NCBI GenBank assembly: GCA_937966555.1
Contig: CALCLY010000022.1
Span: forward strand, 186,001-250,000
Source of the DNA: CALCLY01 sp900552775
Lineage (GTDB): Bacteria > Bacillota > Clostridia > UMGS1883 > UMGS1540
Reading direction: 5' to 3'
DNA length: 64,000 bases
The notes beneath the pieces are model-generated. The model was not told the DNA's origin and searched no databases. It saw only the letters and a program-made list of their open reading frames with translations. Both the position numbers and the translations under genes were made by a program. Shown one piece after another: positions 35,153 through 44,135 of the stretch (the first letter of the stretch is position 1; every line of letters starts with the position of its first letter).

Positions 35153-36637
35153 ATGTTAGAAAAAACCACTCCCGAAAAAGTCGGGATATCATCAAAAAAC
35201 ATAAAAAAATTTATTTCGGTACTTGAAAAAAATCATCTTTCAACTCATGCCGTTTTAATGATGCGGCACGGAAAGGTTTTTTATGAAAATTACCGATACC
35301 CTTTTAATGCCGATTATCTTCACAGAGTTTATTCCGTGTCCAAGAGTTTTGTGTCTCTTGCAATAGGCTTTCTTGCAGATGACGGAATAATTGACATTGA
35401 TGCACCCATGGTAAATTATTTACCTTCATATGCCGCAGAAACCGACAATGAAAACATTAAAAAACAAACGATACGGGATATGCTTATGATGAGCACCGGT
35501 GCTCCGCAGGAAAACAGCTATTGGTTTTCGTATAAACCGCAAGACCGTCTTAAGGAATATTTTAATGCGAGCAGGAAAGAACGCGGCGGAACATCAAAAC
35601 TGCCCGGAACACTGTTTGACTATGACAGTCCCGGATCATTCGTGCTATGCTGTATTGCCGAAATTCTCAGCGGCAAAAATATAATCGACTATTTACGCGA
35701 AAAATTTCTTGATGCAATCGGATTTTCAAAAGAAGCATACTGTCTTTCCTGCCCCGGAGGTCATTCGTGGGGAGACTCCGGAATTTTATGCAAAGCTTCG
35801 GATCTCGCCCTGGTCGTGCAGTTTCTTCTCCGGGAAGGAAAGTGGAACGGAAAGCAGCTTTTAAGCAAAAAATATGTGAAAGAAGCAACTTCAAATCTTA
35901 TAAATTCAAACGAAACCGGCTTTCTCACTCCATGTGATTACGGATACGGATTTCAGATCTGGAAAACTGAACGAAACGGATTTTATTTTAACGGTATGGG
36001 TTCGCAATTTGCTGTGGGAGTACCCGATAAAGATATGGTCTTTGTTATTTTTTCTGACAATCAGGGTCACCCCGCCCCGAGCACAGTTATACTGAACAGA
36101 TTTTTTGAAGAAATTGTTGAAAAAGCAGATGATTTTCCCATTACGGACAATGACGGCTCATTCAGCGAGCTTAAAAAATATTCGGAAACTCTGGAACTTT
36201 TTTCGTTAAAAAATGACATTTTGCAAAATATTTACGAAAATGAATATATTATGGATCCGAATCCGATGGGAATAACTCGTTTAAAAATTACTGTTTCGGA
36301 AAGTGAGGGAATACTTAATTATACCAACGCACAGGGCGAAAAGAGTTTAAAATTCGGAATAAACAAAAATATCTTCGGAATTTTTCCCGAGGAAGGTTAT
36401 TCCGATCTTATCGGCAACAGGTTTGCACCCGGTAACTATTACAAATGCGCTTCAAGCGCTTGCTGGACGCATAAAAACTGTCTTTCAATCCTTGTTCAGA
36501 TTATCGATAAGTACTTTGGCAGACTGTATATGCGAATATCATTTACGAAAGAAAACAAAATCAGTCTCATAATGAAAAAAAATGCCGAAGACTTTCTGCA
36601 GACATACAACGGGTATGCAGAAGGGAGTTTAAAATGA
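35153..36637 (+). CDS. Serine hydrolase of the class C beta-lactamase family
   Basis: 494 residues from the ATG at 35153, six bases after GGAGG; the longer frame from 35075 begins inside the promoter/operator and is rejected. The SxxK motif is in YSVSKSF (nucleophile and Lys), and YDSPGS supplies the Y-x-S/N element. There is no signal peptide, so this is an intracellular esterase or peptidase of the EstB/DD-peptidase-like group rather than a drug-resistance enzyme. The last 150 residues form an extra beta-rich domain. It is coupled to the HAD gene by an ATGA overlap and controlled by a LacI-type operator, so a role in deacylating imported glycan is possible. Confidence 0.87.
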   Translation: MLEKTTPEKVGISSKNIKKFISVLEKNHLSTHAVLMMRHGKVFYENYRYPFNADYLHRVYSVSKSFVSLAIGFLADDGIIDIDAPMVNYLPSYAAETDNENIKKQTIRDMLMMSTGAPQENSYWFSYKPQDRLKEYFNASRKERGGTSKLPGTLFDYDSPGSFVLCCIAEILSGKNIIDYLREKFLDAIGFSKEAYCLSCPGGHSWGDSGILCKASDLALVVQFLLREGKWNGKQLLSKKYVKEATSNLINSNETGFLTPCDYGYGFQIWKTERNGFYFNGMGSQFAVGVPDKDMVFVIFSDNQGHPAPSTVILNRFFEEIVEKADDFPITDNDGSFSELKKYSETLELFSLKNDILQNIYENEYIMDPNPMGITRLKITVSESEGILNYTNAQGEKSLKFGINKNIFGIFPEEGYSDLIGNRFAPGNYYKCASSACWTHKNCLSILVQIIDKYFGRLYMRISFTKENKISLIMKKNAEDFLQTYNGYAEGSLK

Positions 36638-37443
36638 AAAAAGATTTTTTTATAGGAATAGATTCTGACGGAACAGCATTCAACTCAATGGAAATCAAAC
36701 ATAAAAAGTGTTTTATTCCGGCAATGTTTGAGATTTGGAGCGACCTTGACGCCGAAGCAGCAGCCGCTGCCGAAAAAATAAATCTGTATTCCTCCACGCG
36801 CGGAATAAACAGATTTTCCGGATTATTACTGATGTTTAAGTTTATGCAATCCAAAGGGATAGATGTTCCGGATTATTCTTCTTTTGAAATGTTTATGAAT
36901 TCCGGAACAGAACTCTCAAATGACGGACTTGAACAATATCTTAAAAATACAAACGATTCTTTTTTAAAAGAAGTTTTGCTGTGGAGCAAAAATGCCGATG
37001 AAAAATTCAAAATCGAAACGCAGCATCTGAAACCCTTTAAATACGTGGAAAACGCTTTAAAAACAGCCTGCAAATATGCTGACATTGCCGTTATTTCATC
37101 TGCTTCATACGATTCTCTGAAAAAAAGCTGGAGAGAAGGCGGAATAATTCAATATGTTTCCCATATAATGGGACAGGAACAGGGGGCAAAAAAAGAGCAG
37201 CTTAAAAAACTTGCACAAAACAGTTATAATCCCGACAAAATACTCATGATAGGAGACGCCCCCGGCGATATTAAATCCGCAAAAGCCGTCGGTGCATTAT
37301 TCTATCCGATACTCACAAATCACGAAGAAAACTCTTGGAAAATGTTTTGCGATACAGCTTTTGAAAAGTTTATTGCGGGCGCTTATAAAGGGGACTTTGA
37401 AAACCGTCTCATATCGGATTTTAACAGCACGTTTGCAAACTGA
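36634..37443 (+). CDS. HAD-superfamily hydrolase
   Basis: 269 residues. Motif I is GIDSDGTAF (nucleophile Asp and acid/base Asp), motif II lies in AVISSAS, and motif IV is MIGDAPGDIKSA. A helical cap lies at residues about 15-120. It is likely a small-molecule phosphatase acting on a sugar phosphate. The substrate is unknown. It overlaps the preceding gene by 4 bp and is the second and last gene of that operon. Confidence 0.87.
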   Translation: MKKDFFIGIDSDGTAFNSMEIKHKKCFIPAMFEIWSDLDAEAAAAAEKINLYSSTRGINRFSGLLLMFKFMQSKGIDVPDYSSFEMFMNSGTELSNDGLEQYLKNTNDSFLKEVLLWSKNADEKFKIETQHLKPFKYVENALKTACKYADIAVISSASYDSLKKSWREGGIIQYVSHIMGQEQGAKKEQLKKLAQNSYNPDKILMIGDAPGDIKSAKAVGALFYPILTNHEENSWKMFCDTAFEKFIAGAYKGDFENRLISDFNSTFAN

Positions 37444-37445
37444 AA

Positions 37446-37485
37446 TGTGCGGCACAGGAACACACCACAGCTTCTGTGCCGCACA
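37446..37485. terminator. Hairpin between convergent HAD and DUF4838 genes
   Basis: A perfect 12-bp stem (TGTGCGGCACAG / CTGTGCCGCACA) with a 16-base loop. It has no T-tract, but its position between convergent stops supports a bidirectional transcript end. Confidence 0.55.
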
Positions 37486-37491
37486 AATCAT

Positions 37492-39435
37492 TTAATTTAA
37501 TGTAACACGCACTTCTTTATCGGGTTTAAACATATTTGACGTTGTGTATTGAAACAGATTAACATCAAAATATCTCTGAAATTCCGGTTCTTTTTTATAC
37601 ATATATTTAACCATGTCAAGCCATTTTTTGTATGCTTCCCCATCTTCTTTTTTAGCTTTAAAATATACGCACTCCGCATATTTTTTCACAAATGTGCAAT
37701 GCAGATTTATAAGCTGCCACGATACACTTATGCATCTTAAAACACCTGTGAAATTATCAGAGCATTTCTTTTCAAACTCTTCTGCATCAAGCTGTATTTT
37801 TTTCATTTTACCACAAAGAATTTCAATTTCATCTTCCGTAAGATTCCATTTATTTTGAATCATATATTTAAATTCAAAAGCTTCGCTTACTTTCTTCAGA
37901 AAATTATAAACGCTTTTCCAATCTTCACCGTATGCGGCAGAAAAATATTCCTCCGCCAGTTCATTAAAATCAGCATTTTTATCAAAAAGTTTTCTTCCGT
38001 ACACATATTGAGGAAAACCGTTCGGAAAGAATCCTCTCTGGGTTTGATCTTCAATAATACCGCAGATACCGCATTTATCCAATGCCGCAATATCATCATA
38101 TACACACTTTGCAACAGACATGTAACCCGGGTCTCTGTAATGAACCCAGTGGAAATGATATTCGTATGCAATTGTGTCTCCGTCAAACTTTTTCTTCCAA
38201 AGGTCAAGATAAGCAAGATTCTCCCCCATGCCTTTGGGCAAAGTAACATTGTTTCTTTGATATTTCGATACGCTCCCTATTTTTACAGGCTGTGCATAGC
38301 TCTCGTCATAAGTCCTTGTAATCGGCGCAAAAAGCATTGCAAATCTTTCTGTATTTTTAATTTTTTCATATACGGGCGCCCACAGTAGGTCGCAATACAC
38401 AATAAATACTATTTTAACGGAATTTTTGCGTTCTTCAAGTTCTTTATCTATTTCATTGAGCAATATAACGTACCAATCTGCTACATCTTTTTTTGAACAT
38501 TCCGCACATTCACAGTGATTGTTATGTGCATCTGCAAGCCATACGTGAAGATAATCCACATGCGAATGTTTTTCCGCGTAATCGGCAATGCAATTAACCA
38601 CCGCACGGCGCGCCGATGTATTTGACATGCATATATTGGTATTAATCGCCGCATTTTCAAAAAGCTCTCTTTTGCCGTCAATTTCGGCAATATACTTTTT
38701 TACATTATCCCCTATATTTATTTTTTCTTTGGTTCTGTCATCCCAGCCGCCGGTTGTATCTATTCCGAACGCATCGGCACACCAGCCGTGACCCATATCG
38801 TGAAACAAAAGTCCTCTTTTTGTTATTTCCGCCTCGCACTGTCTCTTCCACTGTAAAACCGTTTCGTTCAAAACCGCCTGATTCGGCTGATACGGATTAC
38901 CGCGATGTTCATACCAAAGCCTGTAATATGCCTGCGGAATGTCAAATTCAAGCATCATGGTATTTAAACCTATCTTAGGAATAAAATCAATCGTTTCAAG
39001 CATGTTTTCCTGTGCCTCGCTGCCCTCGTTGCACTGTCCCCTAAAGCGTTTTGTGGCGGTGATATGACAGCTGACTTTTTCGAGCGGCTTTACCGGTATT
39101 TTTTCTCCGTCAACTCCGGGAAACAGCCAGATACATCCGTTTTTTCTCAGGTATTCATACACACCGAGCAGTACACTTCTCTCATTGCTTCCGGCAATAA
39201 TACCGCCGTGTTCATCTGCGTCTATGTATATCGAGTCATCAAGATATGTGTTTCCTTTTGCATAGCTTTCAAGCCCGAAATCACGCATCAGGCCTATTTT
39301 CAGCCCCTCCCCTTTGTCTGCACCGACGAATATTTCCGGAGCGTTTTTTCGCGGCTCCATCATCATGATATACTTTTTAAGCTCTTCGGCGGCAAAATCC
39401 ACAACATGGTTTTGTGAAAACTTGTATATATCCAT
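37492..39435 (-). CDS. DUF4838-type putative glycoside hydrolase
   Basis: 647 residues. The N-terminal 110 residues resemble the alpha/beta domain that precedes GH67/GH20-type barrels (FAAEELKKYI, GSNERSVLLGVYEYL, GCIWLFPG). The barrel includes HVWLADAHNNHCECAECSKKD, the Cys-rich signature of DUF4838, which may bind a metal. There is no signal peptide. A glycosidase acting on uronic-acid or hexosamine-containing oligomers is the usual inference but is unproven. AGGAGG precedes the ATG. It is a single-gene unit under a consensus promoter with a LacI-type operator. Confidence 0.75.
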   Translation of the reverse strand: MDIYKFSQNHVVDFAAEELKKYIMMMEPRKNAPEIFVGADKGEGLKIGLMRDFGLESYAKGNTYLDDSIYIDADEHGGIIAGSNERSVLLGVYEYLRKNGCIWLFPGVDGEKIPVKPLEKVSCHITATKRFRGQCNEGSEAQENMLETIDFIPKIGLNTMMLEFDIPQAYYRLWYEHRGNPYQPNQAVLNETVLQWKRQCEAEITKRGLLFHDMGHGWCADAFGIDTTGGWDDRTKEKINIGDNVKKYIAEIDGKRELFENAAINTNICMSNTSARRAVVNCIADYAEKHSHVDYLHVWLADAHNNHCECAECSKKDVADWYVILLNEIDKELEERKNSVKIVFIVYCDLLWAPVYEKIKNTERFAMLFAPITRTYDESYAQPVKIGSVSKYQRNNVTLPKGMGENLAYLDLWKKKFDGDTIAYEYHFHWVHYRDPGYMSVAKCVYDDIAALDKCGICGIIEDQTQRGFFPNGFPQYVYGRKLFDKNADFNELAEEYFSAAYGEDWKSVYNFLKKVSEAFEFKYMIQNKWNLTEDEIEILCGKMKKIQLDAEEFEKKCSDNFTGVLRCISVSWQLINLHCTFVKKYAECVYFKAKKEDGEAYKKWLDMVKYMYKKEPEFQRYFDVNLFQYTTSNMFKPDKEVRVTLN

Positions 39436-39471
39436 TTTTTCCTCCTTTTCCGTTCAAAAAATTACACCTTT

Positions 39472-39485
39472 CGAACGCGTGTTCG
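39472..39485. promoter_or_regulatory. LacI-type operator, DUF4838 gene
   Basis: CGAACGCGTGTTCG (near-perfect palindrome) lies 7 bp downstream of the minus-strand -10 box, over the expected start of transcription. Confidence 0.72.
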
Positions 39486-39492
39486 TGTAACC

Positions 39493-39521
39493 AGTATAAC
39501 ATATATAAATGATGATGTCAA
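39493..39521 (-). promoter_or_regulatory. Promoter of the DUF4838 gene
   Basis: On the minus strand: TTGACA (39521-39516), 17 bp, TATACT (39498-39493). Confidence 0.82.
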
Positions 39522-39540
39522 TCTCATTTTATAATAAAAT

Positions 39541-39592
39541 CCCCTCAAAACAGTTTAGAAACTTTGCAATTTCAAATATCTGTTCTGAGGGG
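39541..39592 (-). terminator. Terminator of the DUF11 gene
   Basis: A 13-bp stem with one mismatch (CCCCTCAAAACAG / CTGTTCTGAGGGG), followed on the minus strand by ATTTTATTAT. Confidence 0.7.
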
Positions 39593-39654
39593 AAAACTCT
39601 ATTTTCCGAAGACTATATATACAGTGTTATTGTCTGTGTCCGTAAAAATATGCT

Positions 39655-40509
39655 TTAAATCTGTCCCGTAAGTTTAAGTGTGCTTATACCCGGCGTCACC
39701 GTCCACACGCCTGTCTCGGTGTTTTGCGTACAGCTTGCCGCAGGAACCGTTATCGTTCCCTGCGTTGTCGCAAATTCACCGGAAACCAGATCGTATGTGT
39801 AACCGGTGCCGGCTGTAAGGAGCGTATCGTTTAAATAAACATTAAGCGATGTCAAAACAGGATTTAACGTATCCGATATAATAACGTTTTCATCAGCCGT
39901 TACAGCCGTACCGCCCGTATTCTGAATTAAAATTGTATACGTTACCTCACTGCACCCCGTCAAAACTTCGGGCGAAACAGACTTGCTTATCGACAGCGCG
40001 GAACCCGTCTTTGCATTAACCGTTTCGGTTGCCGATACAAGATCCGAAATTCCGCACCCCGAAAGGCTTGCCGTGTTTGTTATACTTCCCTGCGCACACG
40101 GCGGAGCATAGCTGTTTGCTTCCGCTTCGTAAATAAGCGTTATATTTCCGTTTGCGGGAACTGCTATTCCCGTAACCGAAAGCGGCGGTCCTGCCGAAAC
40201 AGTCGGCGCCGCAGTCGGATCACCGTTTACGAAATACTTAAGCGAATCCGCCACATATGTCAGCGGCGTCACTTTAAGCTCACCGAGAGTATATTCTCCG
40301 AGATTGTCCGAAAACGTCAGATCCGTATAGGCGTTTGCACCTGAGTTTACAGCGTTGATGGCATAAACCACTTTATCCCCCGGCGAATATTCGCTTGAAA
40401 GCGCGGTTTTTGTCAGCGTAAGCGTCTCCGTAATCTCAGCCGTTACAATATTTGAATAGACTTCCTTTCCTCCATAGGAAAGCTTTGCCTGGTTGTAAAA
40501 AGCTGCCAT
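39655..40509 (-). CDS. DUF11-repeat protein without a signal peptide
   Basis: 284 residues. Two Ig-like DUF11 repeats are visible: residues about 30-155 (LTLTKTALSSEYSPGDKVVY) and about 165-280 (LSISKSVSPEVLTGCSEVTYTI). Other DUF11 proteins are secreted surface proteins, but this one starts MAAFYNQAKLSYGGKEVYSN with no export signal. I recall similar short, signal-less proteins in many Clostridia; a spore-coat or appendage role is only a guess. It has its own promoter and terminator, and GGAGGAAT precedes the ATG. Confidence 0.75.
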   Translation of the reverse strand: MAAFYNQAKLSYGGKEVYSNIVTAEITETLTLTKTALSSEYSPGDKVVYAINAVNSGANAYTDLTFSDNLGEYTLGELKVTPLTYVADSLKYFVNGDPTAAPTVSAGPPLSVTGIAVPANGNITLIYEAEANSYAPPCAQGSITNTASLSGCGISDLVSATETVNAKTGSALSISKSVSPEVLTGCSEVTYTILIQNTGGTAVTADENVIISDTLNPVLTSLNVYLNDTLLTAGTGYTYDLVSGEFATTQGTITVPAASCTQNTETGVWTVTPGISTLKLTGQI

Positions 40510-40556
40510 AATTTATTCCTCCGTAAATTTTTAAAAGAATGACAAAATCACCCTTC

Positions 40557-40585
40557 ATTTTACAGTTTATGACGGCAGCTTTCAA
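40557..40585 (-). promoter_or_regulatory. Promoter of the DUF11 gene
   Basis: On the minus strand: TTGAAA (40585-40580), 17 bp, TAAAAT (40562-40557), just after the stop of the epimerase gene. Confidence 0.55.
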
Positions 40586-40589
40586 ATTG

Positions 40590-41720
40590 CTACATAAGAG
40601 GCATTCCGTTTTCTATTTTCCAAAGCACCGTGAGCATACGCGGAAGATGGAAAGGGCCTTTAAATATATTTCCTTTAAGAGTATTTGCAACGGTTCCGTC
40701 ATAATGCAGATAGCCGTACCACTCGCCGTTTTTGTCATCGGCAAAATGCGTCATAACATAATGGAGAAGCTTTTCAAAATTTTCTTTGTATTTAACATCT
40801 CCCGTAACTTCATAGCAAAGTCTGTTTGCAATTATTGCCTCGCACTGCGGCCACCAAAGCTGCATATCCCACTCGAGAGCGCCGGCAGGTCTGCCTTTAA
40901 TATCGCAAAATGCTATAATAGCCCCGTTTTTAAGTCCGAGTTCCATGGAAACATCGGTAAGTCTCTGTGCTTTCTTTATAAGCTCTTTGTCGTTTCTTAT
41001 TATGCCTTCATTCATCAGGAACCACGCACATTCAAGGCTGTGACCGGGATTTACGGTTCTGCCCGTTGGATTATCGACAAACTCTCCGTCCGGTGCAACG
41101 TTTTCAAGCATTGCAAAATCTTTAACATTGCCGTTTACAGTGAGGCTTTCTATCATCTCCGTTACAATATCGTCAAACTTTTTATCAAGTTTTCTGATCA
41201 CCTGAGCCGTTGAAAGCATAATCATTGCAGGTGACGCAGCTTTGTAAGAAGCGGTTTCGGGATTAAACTTCGGCGTTGTCTTTGAAGGGTCTTTGAAAAT
41301 TCCGTACGCTGTTTCAAAATATTTATATGCCTTTTCCTTTGCCTCCTCATCTCCGGTTGCCAGATAATACTCCGCACAGCCTATCGCGGCAAACGTTTCG
41401 GAATAATAATATCTTCTTTTCTGAATCTCTCTTCCGTCACGCGTTACCGTGAAAAACATTCTGCCGTCTTTATCTGTGCACTTGTCAAGAAAACCGTAAA
41501 TAAGCTTTGCCGCATCGAGATACTCGTCTCTTTTCTCAACAGAATTATAAACACTGCTGAAAATATAGAGCGCTCTTCCCTGAAACCATACGCTTTTCTC
41601 TTCTCCGTAAATCTTTCCTTCTTCGTCAAGACAGGTGAAGATGCCTCCGTATTCGCGGTCCAATGCATTGTCAAGCCAAAATTTAAGTACATTTTCCGTT
41701 AAATAGTTTTTAAAATCCAT
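40590..41720 (-). CDS. N-acylglucosamine 2-epimerase (AGE) family protein
   Basis: 376 residues from the ATG at 41720, after GGAGATC; an in-frame ATG 24 bp upstream lacks a site. The (alpha/alpha)6 barrel signatures of the family are present: VWFQGRALYIFS, RRYYYSETFAAIG, NPGHSLECAWFL and MQLWWPQCEAI. Active-site Arg, Glu and His residues are likely within these. Family members epimerise N-acetylglucosamine/N-acetylmannosamine, cellobiose or mannose; the substrate cannot be chosen here. It lies 53 bp after the GH20-like gene in the same operon. Confidence 0.9.
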   Translation of the reverse strand: MDFKNYLTENVLKFWLDNALDREYGGIFTCLDEEGKIYGEEKSVWFQGRALYIFSSVYNSVEKRDEYLDAAKLIYGFLDKCTDKDGRMFFTVTRDGREIQKRRYYYSETFAAIGCAEYYLATGDEEAKEKAYKYFETAYGIFKDPSKTTPKFNPETASYKAASPAMIMLSTAQVIRKLDKKFDDIVTEMIESLTVNGNVKDFAMLENVAPDGEFVDNPTGRTVNPGHSLECAWFLMNEGIIRNDKELIKKAQRLTDVSMELGLKNGAIIAFCDIKGRPAGALEWDMQLWWPQCEAIIANRLCYEVTGDVKYKENFEKLLHYVMTHFADDKNGEWYGYLHYDGTVANTLKGNIFKGPFHLPRMLTVLWKIENGMPLM

Positions 41721-41773
41721 AATGATCTCCATTCTGCCGCACATTGACGGCGTAAATTATATAATTATATTTA

Positions 41774-43123
41774 CTATGCAAAAATTACATCCGGTCTTAA
41801 AGCTGTTTCCTCAATCAGCTTATCAAGCGATCTATCTGCGTCCCACATAAGTTCCGCCATCAAAGCTACCGGGAACGGTATCCCGTTTTCAATGGCTCCG
41901 TCCTCGCAAAGTGCGGTTATAACGGAATCCTCTTTAAAGTCACTTATAATGCTCTGAGCAAAACGTGCGTTTTTAAGCCAAAATCCCTGAACATATTTCC
42001 AAACGCGTCTTTTTTCTTCAAATTTGTTTTTTATAAACTCCTCATCATTTTCTCCGAGAACAAATACTCCTCTTTGATGCTTGAAAGTTCCCCAGTCAAG
42101 GCAAATAAGACCTTTGAGCACTGCGCCGAAACCGTTTTTGCTCTCCTGAAGCTGTTTTGAAAATCTTTTCGTCTCTTCAAAGTTTCTGACATCAGATGCA
42201 AGATATGCATATGGGAACGAACCGCAGTCTTCCCATATTATATCTATTCTCTCATCAAGTGCGGCAAGTTTGTCAATATCATCTTTTACGCTTGTTGCAT
42301 GAAGTCCGAACATAAGCTGAAGTTTCGGACTGATTTCAAATATTTTTGCCGCGGTCTCGTTAACAAATTCCGTCACGCGTTCGGCAATATTTTTGCCGCC
42401 TATATCAGCTTTTGCAGTCTCCGTGAATGACTGAAAATAAATTCCGTCCACCGGAAGATGCGCGAAATCTTTTTTGTATGTTTCCACAACGCTTTCCGTA
42501 AGCGGCGCCAGATCCGATATATCCGTCATAGCAGCATCGGCCGTGTTCCACCCCCACGCGAATCCGAGATAGATGTAAATGCCGTTTTTGTGCGCATAAG
42601 AAATAACTTCATCTACATTTTCAGGTACAAAATCATTCCATATAATAAGCGTATTAAGCTTTAAATTTACCATTATATCAATATACTTTTTATAATCGTA
42701 TATAACATATCCCCACGACCAAAAACCGCGGTGCTTTATTTTCGGAACGGATTTAAAATCATACTCGGGAACTTTACCTTCAAAAGCCGGCTTTAAATAG
42801 TATGGCATGCTGTGAGTATTTGCGTATTCCGCAATCGGAATATACTTGTTTTCAAATTCCGAAACCGCATAAAGAAGCATAATTTCGTCTTCGCCGAGAA
42901 TCTTTATTATCTGTTTTTCCTTTCCGCGTGCATTGTCTTTTGCGGAAATCTCTATTCCCTTGTCGCAAAAACCTACATATATGATATTTTCACTCCATAT
43001 ATCATCTCCGGCACTGTCCGCACTGTAAACTTCCGGTTTACAGCACAGCTTTTCGGACATTATTTTCACTGTTCTCTCTTTGGCTTCACATTCCTTTTCG
43101 TAAACTATAACCCATTTTTCCAT
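41774..43123 (-). CDS. GH20/GH67-like TIM-barrel glycosidase
   Basis: 449 residues from the ATG at 43123, after GGAGAT. The N-terminal 95 residues form a small alpha/beta domain as in GH20 and GH67 enzymes. The barrel starts at IKHRGFWSWGYVIYDYKKYIDIM and includes NTLIIWNDFVPENVDEVISYAHKNGIYIYLG (in pieces). The central Asp-Glu pair typical of GH20 is not clearly seen; candidates are YFQSFTETAKAD and IDIIWEDCGSFPY. There is no signal peptide. It is the first gene of an operon with an AGE epimerase, divergent from an AraC-type regulator. Confidence 0.65.
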   Translation of the reverse strand: MEKWVIVYEKECEAKERTVKIMSEKLCCKPEVYSADSAGDDIWSENIIYVGFCDKGIEISAKDNARGKEKQIIKILGEDEIMLLYAVSEFENKYIPIAEYANTHSMPYYLKPAFEGKVPEYDFKSVPKIKHRGFWSWGYVIYDYKKYIDIMVNLKLNTLIIWNDFVPENVDEVISYAHKNGIYIYLGFAWGWNTADAAMTDISDLAPLTESVVETYKKDFAHLPVDGIYFQSFTETAKADIGGKNIAERVTEFVNETAAKIFEISPKLQLMFGLHATSVKDDIDKLAALDERIDIIWEDCGSFPYAYLASDVRNFEETKRFSKQLQESKNGFGAVLKGLICLDWGTFKHQRGVFVLGENDEEFIKNKFEEKRRVWKYVQGFWLKNARFAQSIISDFKEDSVITALCEDGAIENGIPFPVALMAELMWDADRSLDKLIEETALRPDVIFA

Positions 43124-43176
43124 ATGAAAATCTCCATTCCTCCGCTTTACAGCAGCACAAATCAAATCTTATTTTC

Positions 43177-43205
43177 AGTATAATTCACTTTTTTGACTTT
43201 TTCAA
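43177..43205 (-). promoter_or_regulatory. Promoter of the GH20-like/epimerase operon
   Basis: On the minus strand: TTGAAA (43205-43200), 17 bp, TATACT (43182-43177). It overlaps the first of three TTGACTT repeats. Confidence 0.65.
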
Positions 43206-43242
43206 TAACATTTTTGACTTAAAAATATAACACACTTGACTT
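43193..43242 (+). promoter_or_regulatory. Three TTGACTT direct repeats, two helical turns apart (AraC-type binding array)
   Basis: TTGACTT occurs at 43193-43199, 43214-43220 and 43236-43242, with 21 and 22 bp between starts. Flanks are also alike (TTTTTGACTT in two copies). This is the geometry of AraC/XylS binding sites, in the gap between an AraC-type gene and its divergent operon. The last repeat also supplies the -35 box of the regulator promoter. Confidence 0.6.
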
Positions 43243-43264
43243 TTTGAACAAAGTATGCTATAGT
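43236..43264 (+). promoter_or_regulatory. Promoter of the AraC-type regulator
   Basis: TTGACT (43236-43241), 17 bp, TATAGT (43259-43264). Confidence 0.65.
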
Positions 43265-43279
43265 TAATTCGGTGATTGT

Positions 43280-44092
43280 ATGTATGACGCGGACTATTTT
43301 ATAAAATCAAAGGGCATTCCCTTTGTTTCATATCGAGCCGAACTCATAAAGCAATGTGAAAAAATAATATTTACACCAATGCATTATCATATGGATTTCG
43401 AAATAATTATTATCCAGAAAGGCAGCGCGGTTTTTGAAATAAATTCCGAAGTATTCCGCGCCGGTGAAGGCAGCATTATTCTTATCAACCCTTATGACAC
43501 TCATTATGCGTATACGGACAGTGATTTTTTTTCATACGTATGTCTGGATTTTGATATAAGGCTGCTTTCTCTTCCCGAGGAACACGAACTGCTTGACGAA
43601 AAAATCAAATACCGCTCCCATCTCACACAGAGAGCCGACCTTATACCCTATCTCTTAAACGCCGTTTCTGCTTTTGAAGAAACACCCCATGGTTGGGAGC
43701 TTACGCTGCGGGGCAATTTGCTTTTGTTTTTTTCCGCTGTTCAGAATACGGTTTATCCATTTAAGCGAAAAAACGATTTTACAAGAAAAACGTTGAGTTA
43801 TATGGAAAAAAACCTTGCCGAACCTATAACATCGGCAGACGCGGCCAGGGCTTTATCCTACAACCCGAGTTATTTTTGCAGATTGTTTAAAAAAAGCTTT
43901 GCATATGACTTTTCAACTTTTTTGAATATGCGGCGCATTGAAAAAGCGAAAGAACTTCTTTTTTACATGAGTGTGTCCGAAACCGCAATGCGGTGCGGTT
44001 TTTGCAGTGCAAGTTATTTTTCCGAAGTTTTTAAAAAAACAACTTCTTTTACACCCACTCAGTACAAAAAATATTTCAGTGCACCAAATTAG
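43280..44092 (+). CDS. AraC-family transcriptional regulator
   Basis: 270 residues. An N-terminal cupin sensor (residues about 30-110, with MHYHMDFEIIIIQKGSAVFEIN in pieces) is followed by a C-terminal double helix-turn-helix (about 170-268): ITSADAARALSYNPSYFCRLFKK and VSETAMRCGFCSASYFSEVFKK. It is divergent from the GH20-like/epimerase operon and shares the TTGACTT repeat array with it, so it probably activates that operon on sugar binding. The ATG follows GGTGAT. A second ATG four bases on is out of frame. Confidence 0.93.
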   Translation: MYDADYFIKSKGIPFVSYRAELIKQCEKIIFTPMHYHMDFEIIIIQKGSAVFEINSEVFRAGEGSIILINPYDTHYAYTDSDFFSYVCLDFDIRLLSLPEEHELLDEKIKYRSHLTQRADLIPYLLNAVSAFEETPHGWELTLRGNLLLFFSAVQNTVYPFKRKNDFTRKTLSYMEKNLAEPITSADAARALSYNPSYFCRLFKKSFAYDFSTFLNMRRIEKAKELLFYMSVSETAMRCGFCSASYFSEVFKKTTSFTPTQYKKYFSAPN

Positions 44093-44135
44093 TGATTAAA
44101 AATATTATAAATTTAATTGAAATCCGGAGAAAATT

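Noticed and set aside
35153..36637. Drug-resistance beta-lactamase
   Set aside because: The SxxK and YxS motifs define the broad serine-hydrolase family; lack of a signal peptide and the sugar-operon context argue against an antibiotic-resistance enzyme.
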